In this document: positions 52,952 through 63,998 of the stretch, piece by piece | Numbering within the stretch: the stretch's first letter is position 1 | How the letters are laid out: every line of letters begins with the position of its first letter | NCBI GenBank assembly: GCA_964019165.1 | Contig: OZ025267.1 | Span: 10,335,389 to 10,399,388, forward strand | Direction: 5' to 3' | Origin: Mastigias papua | Lineage: Eukaryota > Cnidaria > Scyphozoa > Rhizostomeae > Mastigiidae | Length of the DNA: 64,000 nucleotides | The notes under the pieces: model-generated | What the model was told of the DNA's origin: nothing | The model's database searches: none | Seen by the model: the letters and a program-made list of their open reading frames with translations, nothing else | Made by a program: the position numbers and the translations under genes

Positions 52952-54091
52952 TCAGTCAGTAGATCAGTTAGTAGATCAGTCAGTAGATCAGTCAGTAGAT
53001 CAGTTCGTTAACTCAACATCGTCTATCTGTGGCTCCGTGTTCTCTGCATGTTAAATCAGAACAATCATCAACTCTAACCATCAACGAAACAAGGCCGGTT
53101 GCCACTGCAGAAATTTCATATCACTAAAAGTGGTGACCGAGCCCCGAACACCTCTTCGCCGCATCAATTCGCCGACCAGCACTCGACTCACCGTGGTGCT
53201 TCAACATTCCAGGCCGCAGCTTTCCAATATTCCTCTCAAATATTTTTTTATCTACTGTATCTACACAACTCAAGGCAGCACACACCACTCCTCACACACG
53301 GACGGTCACTCTTGCCTCGTCTGTGCAGTCTTCAACACTTCACCGTGCTTCTCACTGCTGTCGACTCTTCAGCCTTCTGCTTCCTGGTTATCCAACGCAA
53401 AAACCGTGACCTTCCCTAAGTCTCACACCATGGACTCTTTGAACTCTTACATTTTTGCAAATAATTGACAGTTTGTTTTCTTCTATTCTCCTTGTATGTC
53501 ACACGTATTTAATTTTCTATTTGTAATGATTTTCTTGTCACTCTCACATCCACTGCATCCTCATTCATATTCCGGTGTTTATCGTCATTTGCATAGCTTT
53601 CCATCCTACGTATCGAATGCTTTGCATCGCTTGCATTCTAGAGGGGGAGCTACTGTAGTAACCCTAAACACCGGGAACAAAACTTTCAACTTAGGCCTTC
53701 TTCCATCCTTCATTCATAACTGGCTTTTTCCATTTTTGCCATGCCATCCACTGTCACCTCACCTCTCGGCATCACTCTTGCATCATCCCCGTCATCACTT
53801 CACACTGGTCATTCCTTCGCTTTTGTTTGTCGCATCTCTCCATTTTGATTACTCAGCCCATCAACTTCTTTTTATAGTTATTTAGTAATTCGTGTGTAAT
53901 GATTCTTCAGCTAATTTTGTGTACATATGTGTGTAAAATTATGTTGCATGTCAGTCAGTAGATCAGTACATTAACTCAACACCGTCTATCTCTGGCTCCG
54001 TGTTCTCTGCACGCTAAATAAGACTACATACACTTCGACCAAAAAAGAGGACAGGCCGGTTACCATTGCAGAATTTTCATATCACTAAACA
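52952..54091 (+). mobile_element. short non-autonomous LTR retrotransposon (gypsy-type, Trp primer)
   Basis: The 3' LTR is 53654-54091: it begins TGTAGTAACC, ends CACTAAACA, and follows a polypurine tract GAGGGGGAGC. The 5' LTR is truncated (52952-53130); it shares GTCAGTAGATCAGT, GGCTCCGTGTTCTCTGCA and TTTCATATCACTAAA with the 3' LTR and carries an expanded GTCAGTAGATCA tandem. TGGTGACC at 53131 directly after the 5' LTR matches the 3' end of tryptophan tRNA, the primer used by the CsRn1-type group. The internal region is only 523 bp with no gag or pol, so it depends on other elements or is internally deleted. Confidence 0.75.
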
Positions 54092-54570
54092 TGCTTCTTT
54101 TTTCCGGCAATTACAGTTTGGTTCATTAGGACGGTGTTGATCGGAAAGGATGGTTTAATTGTGGACGGCAGTGATGTTGGACATGTTTGGTAGGCAGCTG
54201 TAGCTGACTTTGACGTTGTTCCTATGGAATATTTTGTGGAGTCTGTGTGCCTTGTGGAAGTGTTTGTCAGGTAGGTTGAGGAACTTTCTTGCGCTGTTAG
54301 TTCTGATGTTCAGGCTGTATAGGGGGTTGAACCAAATTATGTTTCGTGATCTTCGTTGCTTTTGCTGTTGTTGAATGTGTTGGGCTCTGCTGTAAACTAT
54401 GTTTCCTTTGTAGCCACTGTTGGTCAATGATTCGTAATAATGTGGTGCCGCTTTGTCGAAGACCTCCTTGTTTGACGAAGATCTGCTAGTTCTTTCCGAA
54501 ATCATGCCCGGGATGCGTCTAATGATATTTCAGGATGGTTAGAGTTCACGTTCATGTATATAGCAACAGC
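54092..54570 (-). pseudogene. Penelope-like element, region between RT and GIY-YIG
   Basis: Reads EVFDKAAPHYYESLTNSGYK, RSRNIIWFNPLYSLNIRTNS, DKHFHKAHRLHKIFHRNN, VKVSYSCLPNMSNI and, after a stop, NCNCRKKEAC up to the LTR element. These blocks follow the RT in Penelope-like proteins and include the cysteine motif before GIY-YIG. The RT core itself is missing on the right. A Gln-rich CAGCAA tract lies at 54565-54600. Confidence 0.82.
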
Positions 54571-55916
54571 AGCAACAGTAACAACAGCAAAAACAACGAA
54601 GATCATGAATATGCAAGACTAAGTCTTTTTACAATTTGTGCATGAATAGATAAGTTCTTGCCAATTTAAAAGTGAAGAGTGATTCAGCAAGTGCCTCTTG
54701 TGTATAAAATAGGCAATGGGAAGCGCTCGAAATGCCGAGTATTCAGAAAACCATTCATTTGCCATCTTGGGGCGGCGAGATATCAATGAAAAATGTACTT
54801 ACGAGGTTCCAGTTAAAAGCTCGCCTCAGTAGATGAGCATAGAATTTGTTCCAGGGAAAAGTTGTGAATAGTGATTGTTCCACAACAACTCCGTCTCAAA
54901 ATGGCGCCACAATGAAAGATATGAAAAATGGAAGCATCTTATCGGTGAATAATTTTCATCAAATCTCTGTACTTTGATTCAAATGCTGTTCTTATTTATG
55001 GTCCTATCTTACTAACATTACTCGCACAGTCTAGCCATCTGCTACAGTCCCCTCTCTATAGAACTGGTGTACACTATGGTTGTTTATTTAAAACGATGAA
55101 ACGATTATGAATGTAAAGCAAGAACTAAAGGGTAATCCCAGCAACGTGTGGCAATGGGAATGAGGCTAATGAGTCACGTTGCATAGGAGAATATGAATGA
55201 AGACCTTGTATAATATAGATTAGGGATGTAGAAAGTGGAAACGTATATGAGAGAAGCATAATGTATATGAATATAGGTACTATTCGTCAGCTATCAACCT
55301 GAGGTCAGCGCTTCGGGGGTTTAACGTGACAACGTGATCCCGGTAAGTGCAATTTAATCATATGCTTGGAAGTAGTTTAAACATGTCAAGACAATGCAAA
55401 AATGACAAAGGTGTTAAGACAATTCTCCTACAACTGCTGCACGAGTTAATCTTCAAAGCGATCAGAAAATTGAAATTCTAGATGAATTTTATGGGAGATC
55501 TTACTACACTTATTTTAAACCGCATGGAATGCATCAGTACGAAGAAATGTAGCATTGGTATATACTGCAAATCAGAGGATAATTTATATTCCTAGCACTA
55601 TTTCTAGCAGACTTAGAGAAAGAAACCTACCAATATATGAAGCAAAAACAGAACACTACTACATCAAGCAAGAGGGAAATGAAGTACGGGAATAATGTAA
55701 AATTCTTCGGAGTATACAAGTCGCATGGAAATATTACAAATATTGAGCTCTGCTCGGCAGCAAAATGCGAACCACGGAGTTAACTGATAAGATTAAGGGG
55801 ACTAACATATGATGCCACTGCATCCAGAGGAGTTAGTAGGAATTACTTGTGAAGATTACATCTGAAAAGTAAAAGCTCTATAGCAGGACGTCTTAAATGC
55901 CATTAATAGTGGTCAC

Positions 55917-56355
55917 AAGAATAGCCTCAAGAGCCATCTAATTTCTCAAGGCCCCTTCTTCTCCAATATGACCGGTAAATCCATATCCATAGTTAAGCAT
56001 CTGTCGTCGACAGCTCGAGTGCACCTGCCACACGAGTACTGTATCTTAAACTTTTCTGTTCGATATATAAGCAGTTTGCTTTCAAATGGCACCCATCTTA
56101 CCAACTGGGGGATATCCCATACTTCTGAGTGTTCATTCGGCTTTCAGCCTGAATGTGTACTGCATGTTGTTGCAGGTTACAAGAAGTATCTTGAGCAAGG
56201 TAGATATACCTGGCATCATGCCGTGATTCTCCATTTAGTGCAAAAATAATTTCAATCCATCCAGCACTCTTTTCTTTTCGGGATATTCCGGGCTTTTTCA
56301 ATCCTTCTGCTTTGACAGGTGATATTTATCGTCCAGATTTACTTTTGATCACTCT
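55917..56355 (+). pseudogene. restriction-endonuclease LINE tail, second copy
   Basis: Reads LPHEYCILNFSVRYISSLLS, then CSFGFQPECVLHVVAG (the zinc-knuckle region with two Cys lost), YLEQGRYTWHH, and after a frameshift at about 56249 GDIYRPDLLLITLG. It is the same family as 31730-32380. It ends before the E-T-V motif. Confidence 0.7.
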
Positions 56356-57184
56356 TGGTAAGTGTATATACATCTAGAAATTGGTTTCGAGAAAAATTTA
56401 GAGAATTAATCTCATTTCATTTTGATCTAATTCATTTAAGGAGGTTTGCCCTTCAGCTGGTACTGATTTAGAAAGGGCCCTACATTTAAAGACTGTTACA
56501 ATAGAAATGCTTTAATCCTCAGTTTAGCTCTTTTATAGGTAAAACATGTCTGCCCAATACATGACTTTTTTGGGTAATTTCAAAATCAGTATCTGTATTT
56601 CACAGGATATAAGACGAGTTCTGTGAGTTTCGATTGAAGAGGTCATGGAGGTATTGTGGAACCATGTCACAGGGAACGACTCAAATATATGACATTTTTT
56701 CAGGAAATAGCAGCAGAATTCTATCAACTTGAATATGTAGACTTGTCCAGGAGCACCCATGGTGCATTTGGCCAGTTCACTGCAAGATTGTTGACATGTT
56801 AAACAACTTAAATTATGTTTTGAGTTTCATTTCAGATTTGTGGTATTTTCCGTTTTTCTTTTTTATTATCCTAGTAGCCATCTGTAGACTGCAGTATCAA
56901 CCGGGGTTTACCTTTGTATGTTTAGGGTAATATTCGATGAAGTTTTTGTCTTGTAAGTATTGATACTCAATAATAACACCTTGATCGAAAAGAATTCGGG
57001 AAAGCAGCTTTGATGGTTAAGTGACCCGAGTCTGCATGGTTTGCACCACTGCAGCTCCGTCGTATTGTGAATTTATATATGTGCCTGAAGCATGTGATCA
57101 ACAGGTCTCGTTCACTTGCGATATATCCTAGATGGCTCCCATATATTCACCATATTCACACTGAAAATGATATCAGTTAAGGCT

Positions 57185-58257
57185 TGTTCTCATATATCGC
57201 AGACTGTCGCCGATCGTGAGACATGGGGCCTTGCCGCGCTTGCGATATAGGAGAATATCTTTCTTGTCATCGATGACGATCGCAGACTGTCTGCAATCAT
57301 CTACGATGAATTCGTCGTATAAACTTAATGAGCGGTAATCATGCCATCAACCTCACATTCTAGCCCTCAAGACTTGTTGGCTAGTTCCAAGATGACTGAC
57401 AAATGTGATTCAGTAGCTAGCTTGTTTGAAGATCAAGCAGTTATGAAGGTAATTAGGAAGTGTGCACCAATATATGATAAATCTTGTAAAGTTTTCCAGG
57501 ACAGAAGAATGATATTTTACTTGGAAGGAAATATCTGATGAAATACGCTGCTCAATCGAAGATGCCAATAGAGGATATAAGACGATCCGAGCTGCTTTTT
57601 TCGAGGTACCCTTTCGAAACGGACAGGGAGTTCTTGTTCGAGAAGCAATGATTCAGGTTATATTATTTAAAATTTGAGCACATGCGATGCCTCAGATCGT
57701 TTGTGAAGTCCAGGCAGAGTTGTAGCAATGTATTATGAATAACTACAATGCCACAGAACGAAGACGATAGTCCAGGAGTTGTCAGTATGGAACAAAGCAG
57801 TCAGAAACAAAAGCTAAAGTAACACTTCTGGTGAGGATTTTGGTAATGTTGCTGATCTTTCGTAACTGCAGGTACTTCAGAGTTCCTCTGATAACTGAGT
57901 ATCTTCGTGCCCCTCTTCGTGATTCATCCCCGCTTTTGAGAATGCACTAGTAGAAACTTCACTTTTAGTTTTATAAATGGTCGCCAATGGATCTCCTCCA
58001 TTGCTTTGAAATACTTTGAAAATAAAGCACATTGCATGTGCAACTATGGCGCACAAAGCACAAATTCTTCCGTGGTGCAAAAACGAAACTGTACTGTTGT
58101 CCTGTGACGTTTGCTCCCACTATGTCTTTAGGGGGAAGATCGCGGATAATATGCGATGCATAGGAATAGGCATATGTTTTCATATCGCAAGTATCTCAAG
58201 TCTCTCATCTGCGATGATGCCGATAGTTTATGATATATGAGACGATATATGAGACCC
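57185..58257 (+). mobile_element. DNA transposon with a broken MADF-domain gene
   Basis: The terminal inverted repeat TCTCATATATCG occurs at 57188-57199 and, inverted, at 58243-58254. Subterminal GCGATAT/ATCGC words are repeated at both ends. Inside, a frame from 57341 (MPSTSHSSPQ) reads VMKVIRKCAPIYDKSCKVF, the start of a MADF-like DNA-binding domain. The frame then shifts at about 57515 and continues as TWKEISDEIRCSIEDANRGY. No transposase was found, so the element is non-autonomous or deleted. MADF or Myb-like proteins commonly accompany PIF/Harbinger transposases. Confidence 0.65.
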
Positions 58258-58408
58258 AATCTTTGGTGCGATGCTTTCATTTTCATAAATCCTATAAAAT
58301 GAGGTATTGAAAGATAGTTTGTTACTATTGTGTCCATTTGCTTCTCTTCCATGGAATCGTGTTTCAGAGTTCTACTCTACACATGAGTTTTAATTCTTAC
58401 TTGACGTC

Positions 58409-58749
58409 TTAAGGCCGATTTATAGTTCAGTTGATCATGCATGATACAACATTCCAATTCACTTAGCATATGTCAAAATAAACAGCGCACTTCGTGGTTG
58501 TTATCATGTCTCAGCAGGAATCCATATTTTGTGACATCTGTAAATCCATTTTGAACGATGCAAGTCTTGAAAGTGGAATGGACTTCAACTCCGTTATTTT
58601 TCGTATCATGCAAGTGGACAACGTGATATGGGGTCCTTCTGAGGGATATTTTGCGCTGCCTCATCATTATCAGTTTCGCGCGTTGAAGTGTTGGTGATTA
58701 TGATGGGCTGCATGATACAAGCATGATGCCAACTATAAATCGGCCTTAA
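58409..58749. mobile_element. Harbinger-type MITE with TTA target duplication
   Basis: The termini GGCCGATTTATAGTT and AACTATAAATCGGCC are perfect inverted repeats with further pairing inward (GCATGATAC). They are flanked by TTA at 58409-58411 and 58746-58748, the target duplication typical of PIF/Harbinger. A 67-codon frame (58494-58697) has no recognised domain. Confidence 0.8.
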
Positions 58750-60012
58750 AGCAAGTCCTTTCATCCAATGCTGTTGATTTCCTTACACTTCCAAGTAGCA
58801 TATCATGTATAATAAGTACCTTTCACTAAATTTATGTTCCCTACCTCCCAACTTTCCAACAAGTGCTACGTTTTTCGTTATTGGTGTTTTGTTTATTTCT
58901 ATAGAATTATGGCTAGTCTGTTGAAGTATTTCGGTCGTTGATTGGTCATCATGCTCTTTTCTCATAGTAATTTTAATTACTAATTTGATTGACTTCATTG
59001 CGTATGCATAGTTTCATAGCAAATCTGTCGCTATAAACAAATGCCTTTGATTTCTAGTATAGTAGCCTCACAGGGAGCCGACAAACGAAGGAACTAAGCT
59101 GCTTAGTGGATAAACTAAACCAAAAGAAAACGAACCTTTTTGAATTAGTCGCTCGTAAAAGTTGTGCCTCTCCCTGCTAGTCTACTTCTCATTCTCTCAT
59201 TGTTGCTAGAAGTTAGAATAAGGAATAAATGATTGGAGATGAGTTTTCTACACAACTTCTTCTACCATAGAGAACAGCCTATTGGAACTTCGGTGTATTA
59301 TCGTGTGTATTCTAAATTGTTTCTTCCGATATATGAAACTGGGCAATTTTGACAAAAATTTCTTATTTATATCGCACTTTCATTGCAGATTCTTTAATAG
59401 TTTTGTTCCTATTTGACATTGCTAATATTATCATTAACAGAGCTTTTTCCTATTCTTTTTCTTATGTGAATTGATTGACTTACTGGCTTATTAATCTTTC
59501 CCCTCGTATTATCTTGTACACATCTCAAGGAGTAAACCCATCCAAGCTCTTTGAGTTTAAGATTGACGTGTTAAATGTCAGTGATAATAAGTTAACTACG
59601 TGCGTTGTACTTTTGGCTCCTTCTGTAGCTTTTCATTTTCATTATTATTTACTGACTAAGTGCAGACTGCTAGTTGTTTACTTTTGAAAAACGTCTTACA
59701 ATCATCTTCAATATCATCTCAACTGTTTTGCAAAGCAACAAAGATTAATTAACCCCTTCGTTACACTGAAAATAATGAAGATGTTTTAATGGAAAACAGG
59801 TCTCGGACTTCATTAAATATGTTTTCAAAAAAGTCTCTCACACAGAGTTCAATTTCTTCCGTGTTGTTAAAATGGAATGAATTCAGAGACATATACATGG
59901 AGATGCTGCTATTGCAAATTTGATGCAAAATGGATGAAAATAAATTTTCTGAAAATAAAATTAAGCAAGAAGTGCATTGTGCCAATTTTCATAATCTCAT
60001 TCTTCATTGTAG
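58750..60012 (+). other. end of intron 9, no element recognised
   Basis: AT-rich, with only short unsupported frames up to the polypyrimidine tract of the repeat-10 exon. Confidence 0.6.
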
Positions 60013-60111
60013 GACGGTGAAACAGCATTGATTAGAGGAGCTAAGAAGAAGCATACCTTGTGTGTAAAACTGCTTCTCGAAAATGGAGCAAATCCTGCTG
60101 CCATAGATAAA
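60013..60111 (+). CDS. KIDINS220: KIDINS220-like exon, ankyrin repeat 10
   Basis: A 99-bp exon, phase 0: acceptor CTTCATTGTAG before GAC, donor AAA|GTACTT. It encodes DGETALIRGAKKKHTLCV and KLLLENGANPAAIDK. DGET-LI-A-K and the AVDK-type end match the tenth repeat. The TIR element at 60218 starts about 100 bp into the next intron. Confidence 0.94.
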
Positions 60112-60217
60112 GTACTTTTCTGTATTTTAATTGCTTTGTTCGACTACTATCCGTTTCTTCTACTGTATTGTTTCTTGGATCTATTTGCTCATTTCTGATG
60201 CTGCACTTCCCTTTTAT

Positions 60218-60941
60218 GCCCTGTTTACACTAGGAAAGCTAATCCATAGTGAAACTGGATCTAACCCGAGTAGAGGTATCCTAGGGAAAATCTTTTTTAG
60301 TAGAAGTGCAAACATACCTGATTGAGCCCGGGTACTCTCAAACCACGTACTGAGGTAGATTGAACCCATGTTTCAACCTATGCACAGTTCCACTATGTAC
60401 AATGTCACCGCTTAACGAGTTTTAACCCGGTTAGGTTTTTACAGTTAATTCGGATTATGGTCGGTAAGCAAAGAAGGTACCGTTATTTATTCGGCTAGAA
60501 ATAGTTTAGATGTTAGGATTTTTTGAAGCTGCTAGTTGTGATTATATGTAGATATTGTGTACCGGGCTTCATTTTGGTCTAATGAAGAAGTATGCCTGCT
60601 TTTCAACATCTGCCTACGCTGTTTTGAAGGTATTGAAAGGTCCTTATCCCCTTCTCTTTCCTCTGTGGCTGCTCCTTTACAAAGTCGTTGAACACCATGA
60701 CCATATAATTCAATGATATAAACTTGTGAAAAGTTGTTCACTAGCATTAATAAAAATTATTTTTTGATTTTCACCTACCATCTTCTAAATAGTGAAATTT
60801 TGAGAAGGAGTACCTACGCATCTCTAAAATTTGCCTAGGTTCAATTCACTAAGCATTTAAACTACAATAGCATCAGAACTACATCTGGGTAAACTCAGTC
60901 TGGGTTGGGCCTGGGTAGCTTTTTTGCAGTATAAACAGTGC
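60218..60941. mobile_element. DNA transposon remnant with inverted ends
   Basis: The left end GCCCTGTTTACACTAGGAAA and the complement of the right end (GCACTGTTTATACTGCAAAA) agree over most of 28 bp. A possible TTTAT target duplication flanks it. The interior has no recognised gene. Confidence 0.5.
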
Positions 60942-61470
60942 TTTATTGCTTTATGCCTTATCATTAAGTTAACCGACTTTTCAAATTATCCTCATTGTAT
61001 CATTTACTTACGCCGTCTTAACTCATGATCCTTTTTGCATTTTGAGTAGTTTATTGGTAAGAACAATAACACTATTTTTCTCTTTAAACATCTTTTTTGA
61101 ATATATTGCGCTTTTTGTCATTATATACTACACACTTTAGCCTTTTCAAGCGCCTCAGCCTTAGTGCTTTGATTCGATCAACTGTGTTCGCCACGTTTTG
61201 GATTCTTCTTGCTTGGTTTCATTACTTCATTCTTTTATGAGTAGTACTTATATTGACTCCAGAGGATGATGATGCATCATTGGATATTCCTTCTGTTTTT
61301 TTATGTCATCTTGTTAATTTTAGTTCTTTAGTTACTATCGTTGCAGATCGTTGCCACATTTATATCTCATCGCTTTCTAGGGAATGTATCGGTAGTGATT
61401 ATAGTCATAGTTTTGTGCCTTTGTTTATGCCATGGTTGATTGCTAATGATAGTCTCATCATTCGATTTAG

Positions 61471-61648
61471 AAAGGGGATTCTGCTCTACATATCGCTGTA
61501 CGCTCGAGGTATGCTGGACTTTGTGAAGTATTGCTGAGAGACCAGAGAAATTCGAGATTGCTTCACAGACAAAACAAAGCAGGTGAAACACCTTACGGCA
61601 TTGATCGTGCGAACAAGCAAAGTGTCTTGTCGCCGATCTTTGGAAACC
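61471..61648 (+). CDS. KIDINS220: KIDINS220-like exon, last ankyrin repeat plus linker
   Basis: A 178-bp exon (59 codons plus 1 nt): acceptor ATTCGATTTAG before AAA, donor AACC|GTAAGT. It encodes KGDSALHIAVRSRYAGL, EILLRDQRNSRLLHRQ and then NKAGETPYGIDRANKQSV and LSPIFGN. This linker between the ankyrin array and the KAP NTPase is the best orthology marker in the window; other ankyrin proteins lack it. It is the only exon ending out of phase 0 (phase 1). No following NTPase exon is found before the right edge. Confidence 0.95.
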
Positions 61649-62139
61649 GTAAGTATGAATTATTAATTTAATTCTACATGTGCATAATTCAAGTTCATGT
61701 TCAAAAATTGGAAGGTTGATTCTTTCGAAGAGCACTCTTAGTTATAGACTGACTTTGCCGTCCTATTTTAGGCTGTATTATTTCATGCTATATTATTTTT
61801 GCTGTTTCATTATAGTATATCACCTTTTAATTAATAGCTAACTCCACAAACGCCAGTTATCGATTTTGTCTGTCACAATCAATTGCAAATTAGTCTTTGA
61901 TAGATTACTGCCCTCCTCACCTCCGCTGAACGTTCCAGATTTTCGATCAGCCAGGAACGAACAGTTCGCAACGGATCATGGGAAGGTGATTAAAGGGCCT
62001 CTGCGAGGGAGCACATGACCATATTGACGGACAAATACCCCACAAGCCTTTTCTTTCTGTAACTCATTAAAAAGGATACGTAGCATATATCTGGCGATAT
62101 ATCTGTCTATATATCTATTTAAATATATACAGTATATGT
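61649..62139 (+). other. start of intron 11, no gene recognised
   Basis: No KAP NTPase exon (P-loop G-x4-GK-S/T) was found here or anywhere to the right edge. Confidence 0.6.
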
Positions 62140-62754
<615 letters not shown>

Positions 62755-62931
62755 TTGATTAGCTGCGGGACTATACGGTCATTCTTTCCTTGGAATCTAA
62801 TGAACTGTTCGCTACAATTGAGACATTGTCTGTGTTTCAGAGAAATGCCTTTCTCAGAGCAGTGCCAACTGCTGACATTTGTACACACTGAGTCTTAAGT
62901 GGGCTACCACAACTTTAAATAAAATGTTTTT

Positions 62932-63033
62932 GTGCCCTAAGAGGAATCGTGCCCATAGGCACCCAACATCATAATGACCAGGAGTCCCAGCTGCGGAACT
63001 CTCAGGTGTTGTTTCTGATTCCTCTTGGGGCAC
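62932..63033. repeat. 17-bp inverted repeat, hairpin of about 100 nt
   Basis: GTGCCCTAAGAGGAATC (62932-62948) pairs with GATTCCTCTTGGGGCAC (63017-63033) with one G-U. Weaker pairing continues outside (AATAAAATG against CGTTATTT) and inside (GAGT against ACTC). Probably a MITE end pair or a structured RNA. Confidence 0.65.
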
Positions 63034-63179
63034 GACAAAAGCGTTATTTCAATTTGTGCTGATACATATTTATGTGTAGCCTTCAACTGAACAAAATTTC
63101 CCCATCAATGTCAAGAACTTTACTATACCCTACCTTAGAAGCTTTCTTTTTGACACAGAATAATCGCTATTTCTTACAG

Positions 63180-63245
63180 TTTCAGGCAGTGGTTTGAATG
63201 AACAATCAGTTGGAAAAGACTGCTCATTCCTCTCACTGCCTGAAA
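63180..63245. repeat. 66-nt hairpin with 12-bp perfect base stem
   Basis: TTTCAGGCAGTG (63180-63191) pairs with CACTGCCTGAAA (63234-63245). A 4x4 internal loop and a second stem GAATGA/TCATTC follow inward, then CAGT/ACTG near the tip. Size and shape resemble a microRNA precursor, but no known microRNA is recognised. Confidence 0.6.
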
Positions 63246-63449
63246 CTCTCCTCACCGTTGTTTCAAACTGGACAATATATCTATTGCAAGACAGAACTCT
63301 GAATCGGGAACCACAGCTTCGTTATAAATTTCAAGATGAGAACGACGACAAAGAAGCATAACATTTTCATTTGTAATTGATTAATTTCCGATTATTTGAC
63401 CATCCGATAAGAAATACTTTGACAAGTCCAGTTATATTTTTTCACACAA

Positions 63450-63493
63450 TCTTAAGACGTTTCGACTCAGACTTGACCCATCCTCGGTTAAGA
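63450..63493 (-). ncRNA. hammerhead ribozyme-like motif, core mutated
   Basis: On the minus strand: stem I TCTTAA/TTAAGA (63488-63493 with 63450-63455), core CCGAGGA (63481-63487; the consensus would be CTGAGGA), an extra U, an imperfect stem II (GGGTC/GAGTC), GAAA at 63460-63463, and the palindromic ACGT stem III with cleavage expected after C63456. The core U-to-C change should weaken or abolish cleavage. It lies downstream of a Penelope-type endonuclease frame on the same strand. Confidence 0.6.
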
Positions 63494-63719
63494 GACATGG
63501 GAATGAAAAGGGGTGTATATACGGGGGTGGAATAATATGTGGACTAAAACCACGTGATGTATGGAGATATGGGAACTACAAAACTAGAAAACCAGTAGGA
63601 AGAAGTATTGTGAGAAAAATGAAGCGATATGAAAAACAGTAGGAAAAAGTATTGTAAGACAGGAACAGTATGAAAAAAAAATGTGAAAAGTTACTGTGTG
63701 AGAAAATTTTCACAGGAGG

Positions 63720-63998
63720 TTAAAAAAGAACAGCAAAGGGAAGAAAGCACCTAGTGAAAGGAGCAGATTTAAAAAGAACCATAGAAATGGAGGACTGCTG
63801 GGAGTTAAGGGAGGGTCTATCTCTTTGAATGAGGAAGCTCTCATGTATGAGAAGATCGTATAAATTACTCGATTTGCTAATTACGCTAAAATCTTCAATA
63901 GTAGCAGAATGACCTGTTTGTTTAATATGATCTCTAATGGATGACGGGCTTGGTGACGCAGTTTCACGTCCATTTCTATTGATACCTAGGTGTTCATT
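63720..63998 (-). pseudogene. Penelope-like GIY-YIG C-terminal fragment
   Basis: An open frame of about 92 codons without a start, cut by the window edge: NEHLGINRNGRETASPSPSS, IRDHIKQTGHSATIEDFSVI, LYDLLIHESFLIQRDRPSLN, QQSSISMVLF and a stop at 63720-63722. The HESFLI...RPSLN end is the conserved terminal helix region of GIY-YIG endonucleases of Penelope-like proteins. The hammerhead-like motif follows 230 bp downstream. No stops within the visible part, so it may be fairly young; most of the protein lies outside the window. Confidence 0.75.

Noticed and set aside
63180..63361. Next KIDINS220 (KAP NTPase) exon
   Set aside because: No P-loop or similarity to the NTPase; kept only as a speculative alternative end.
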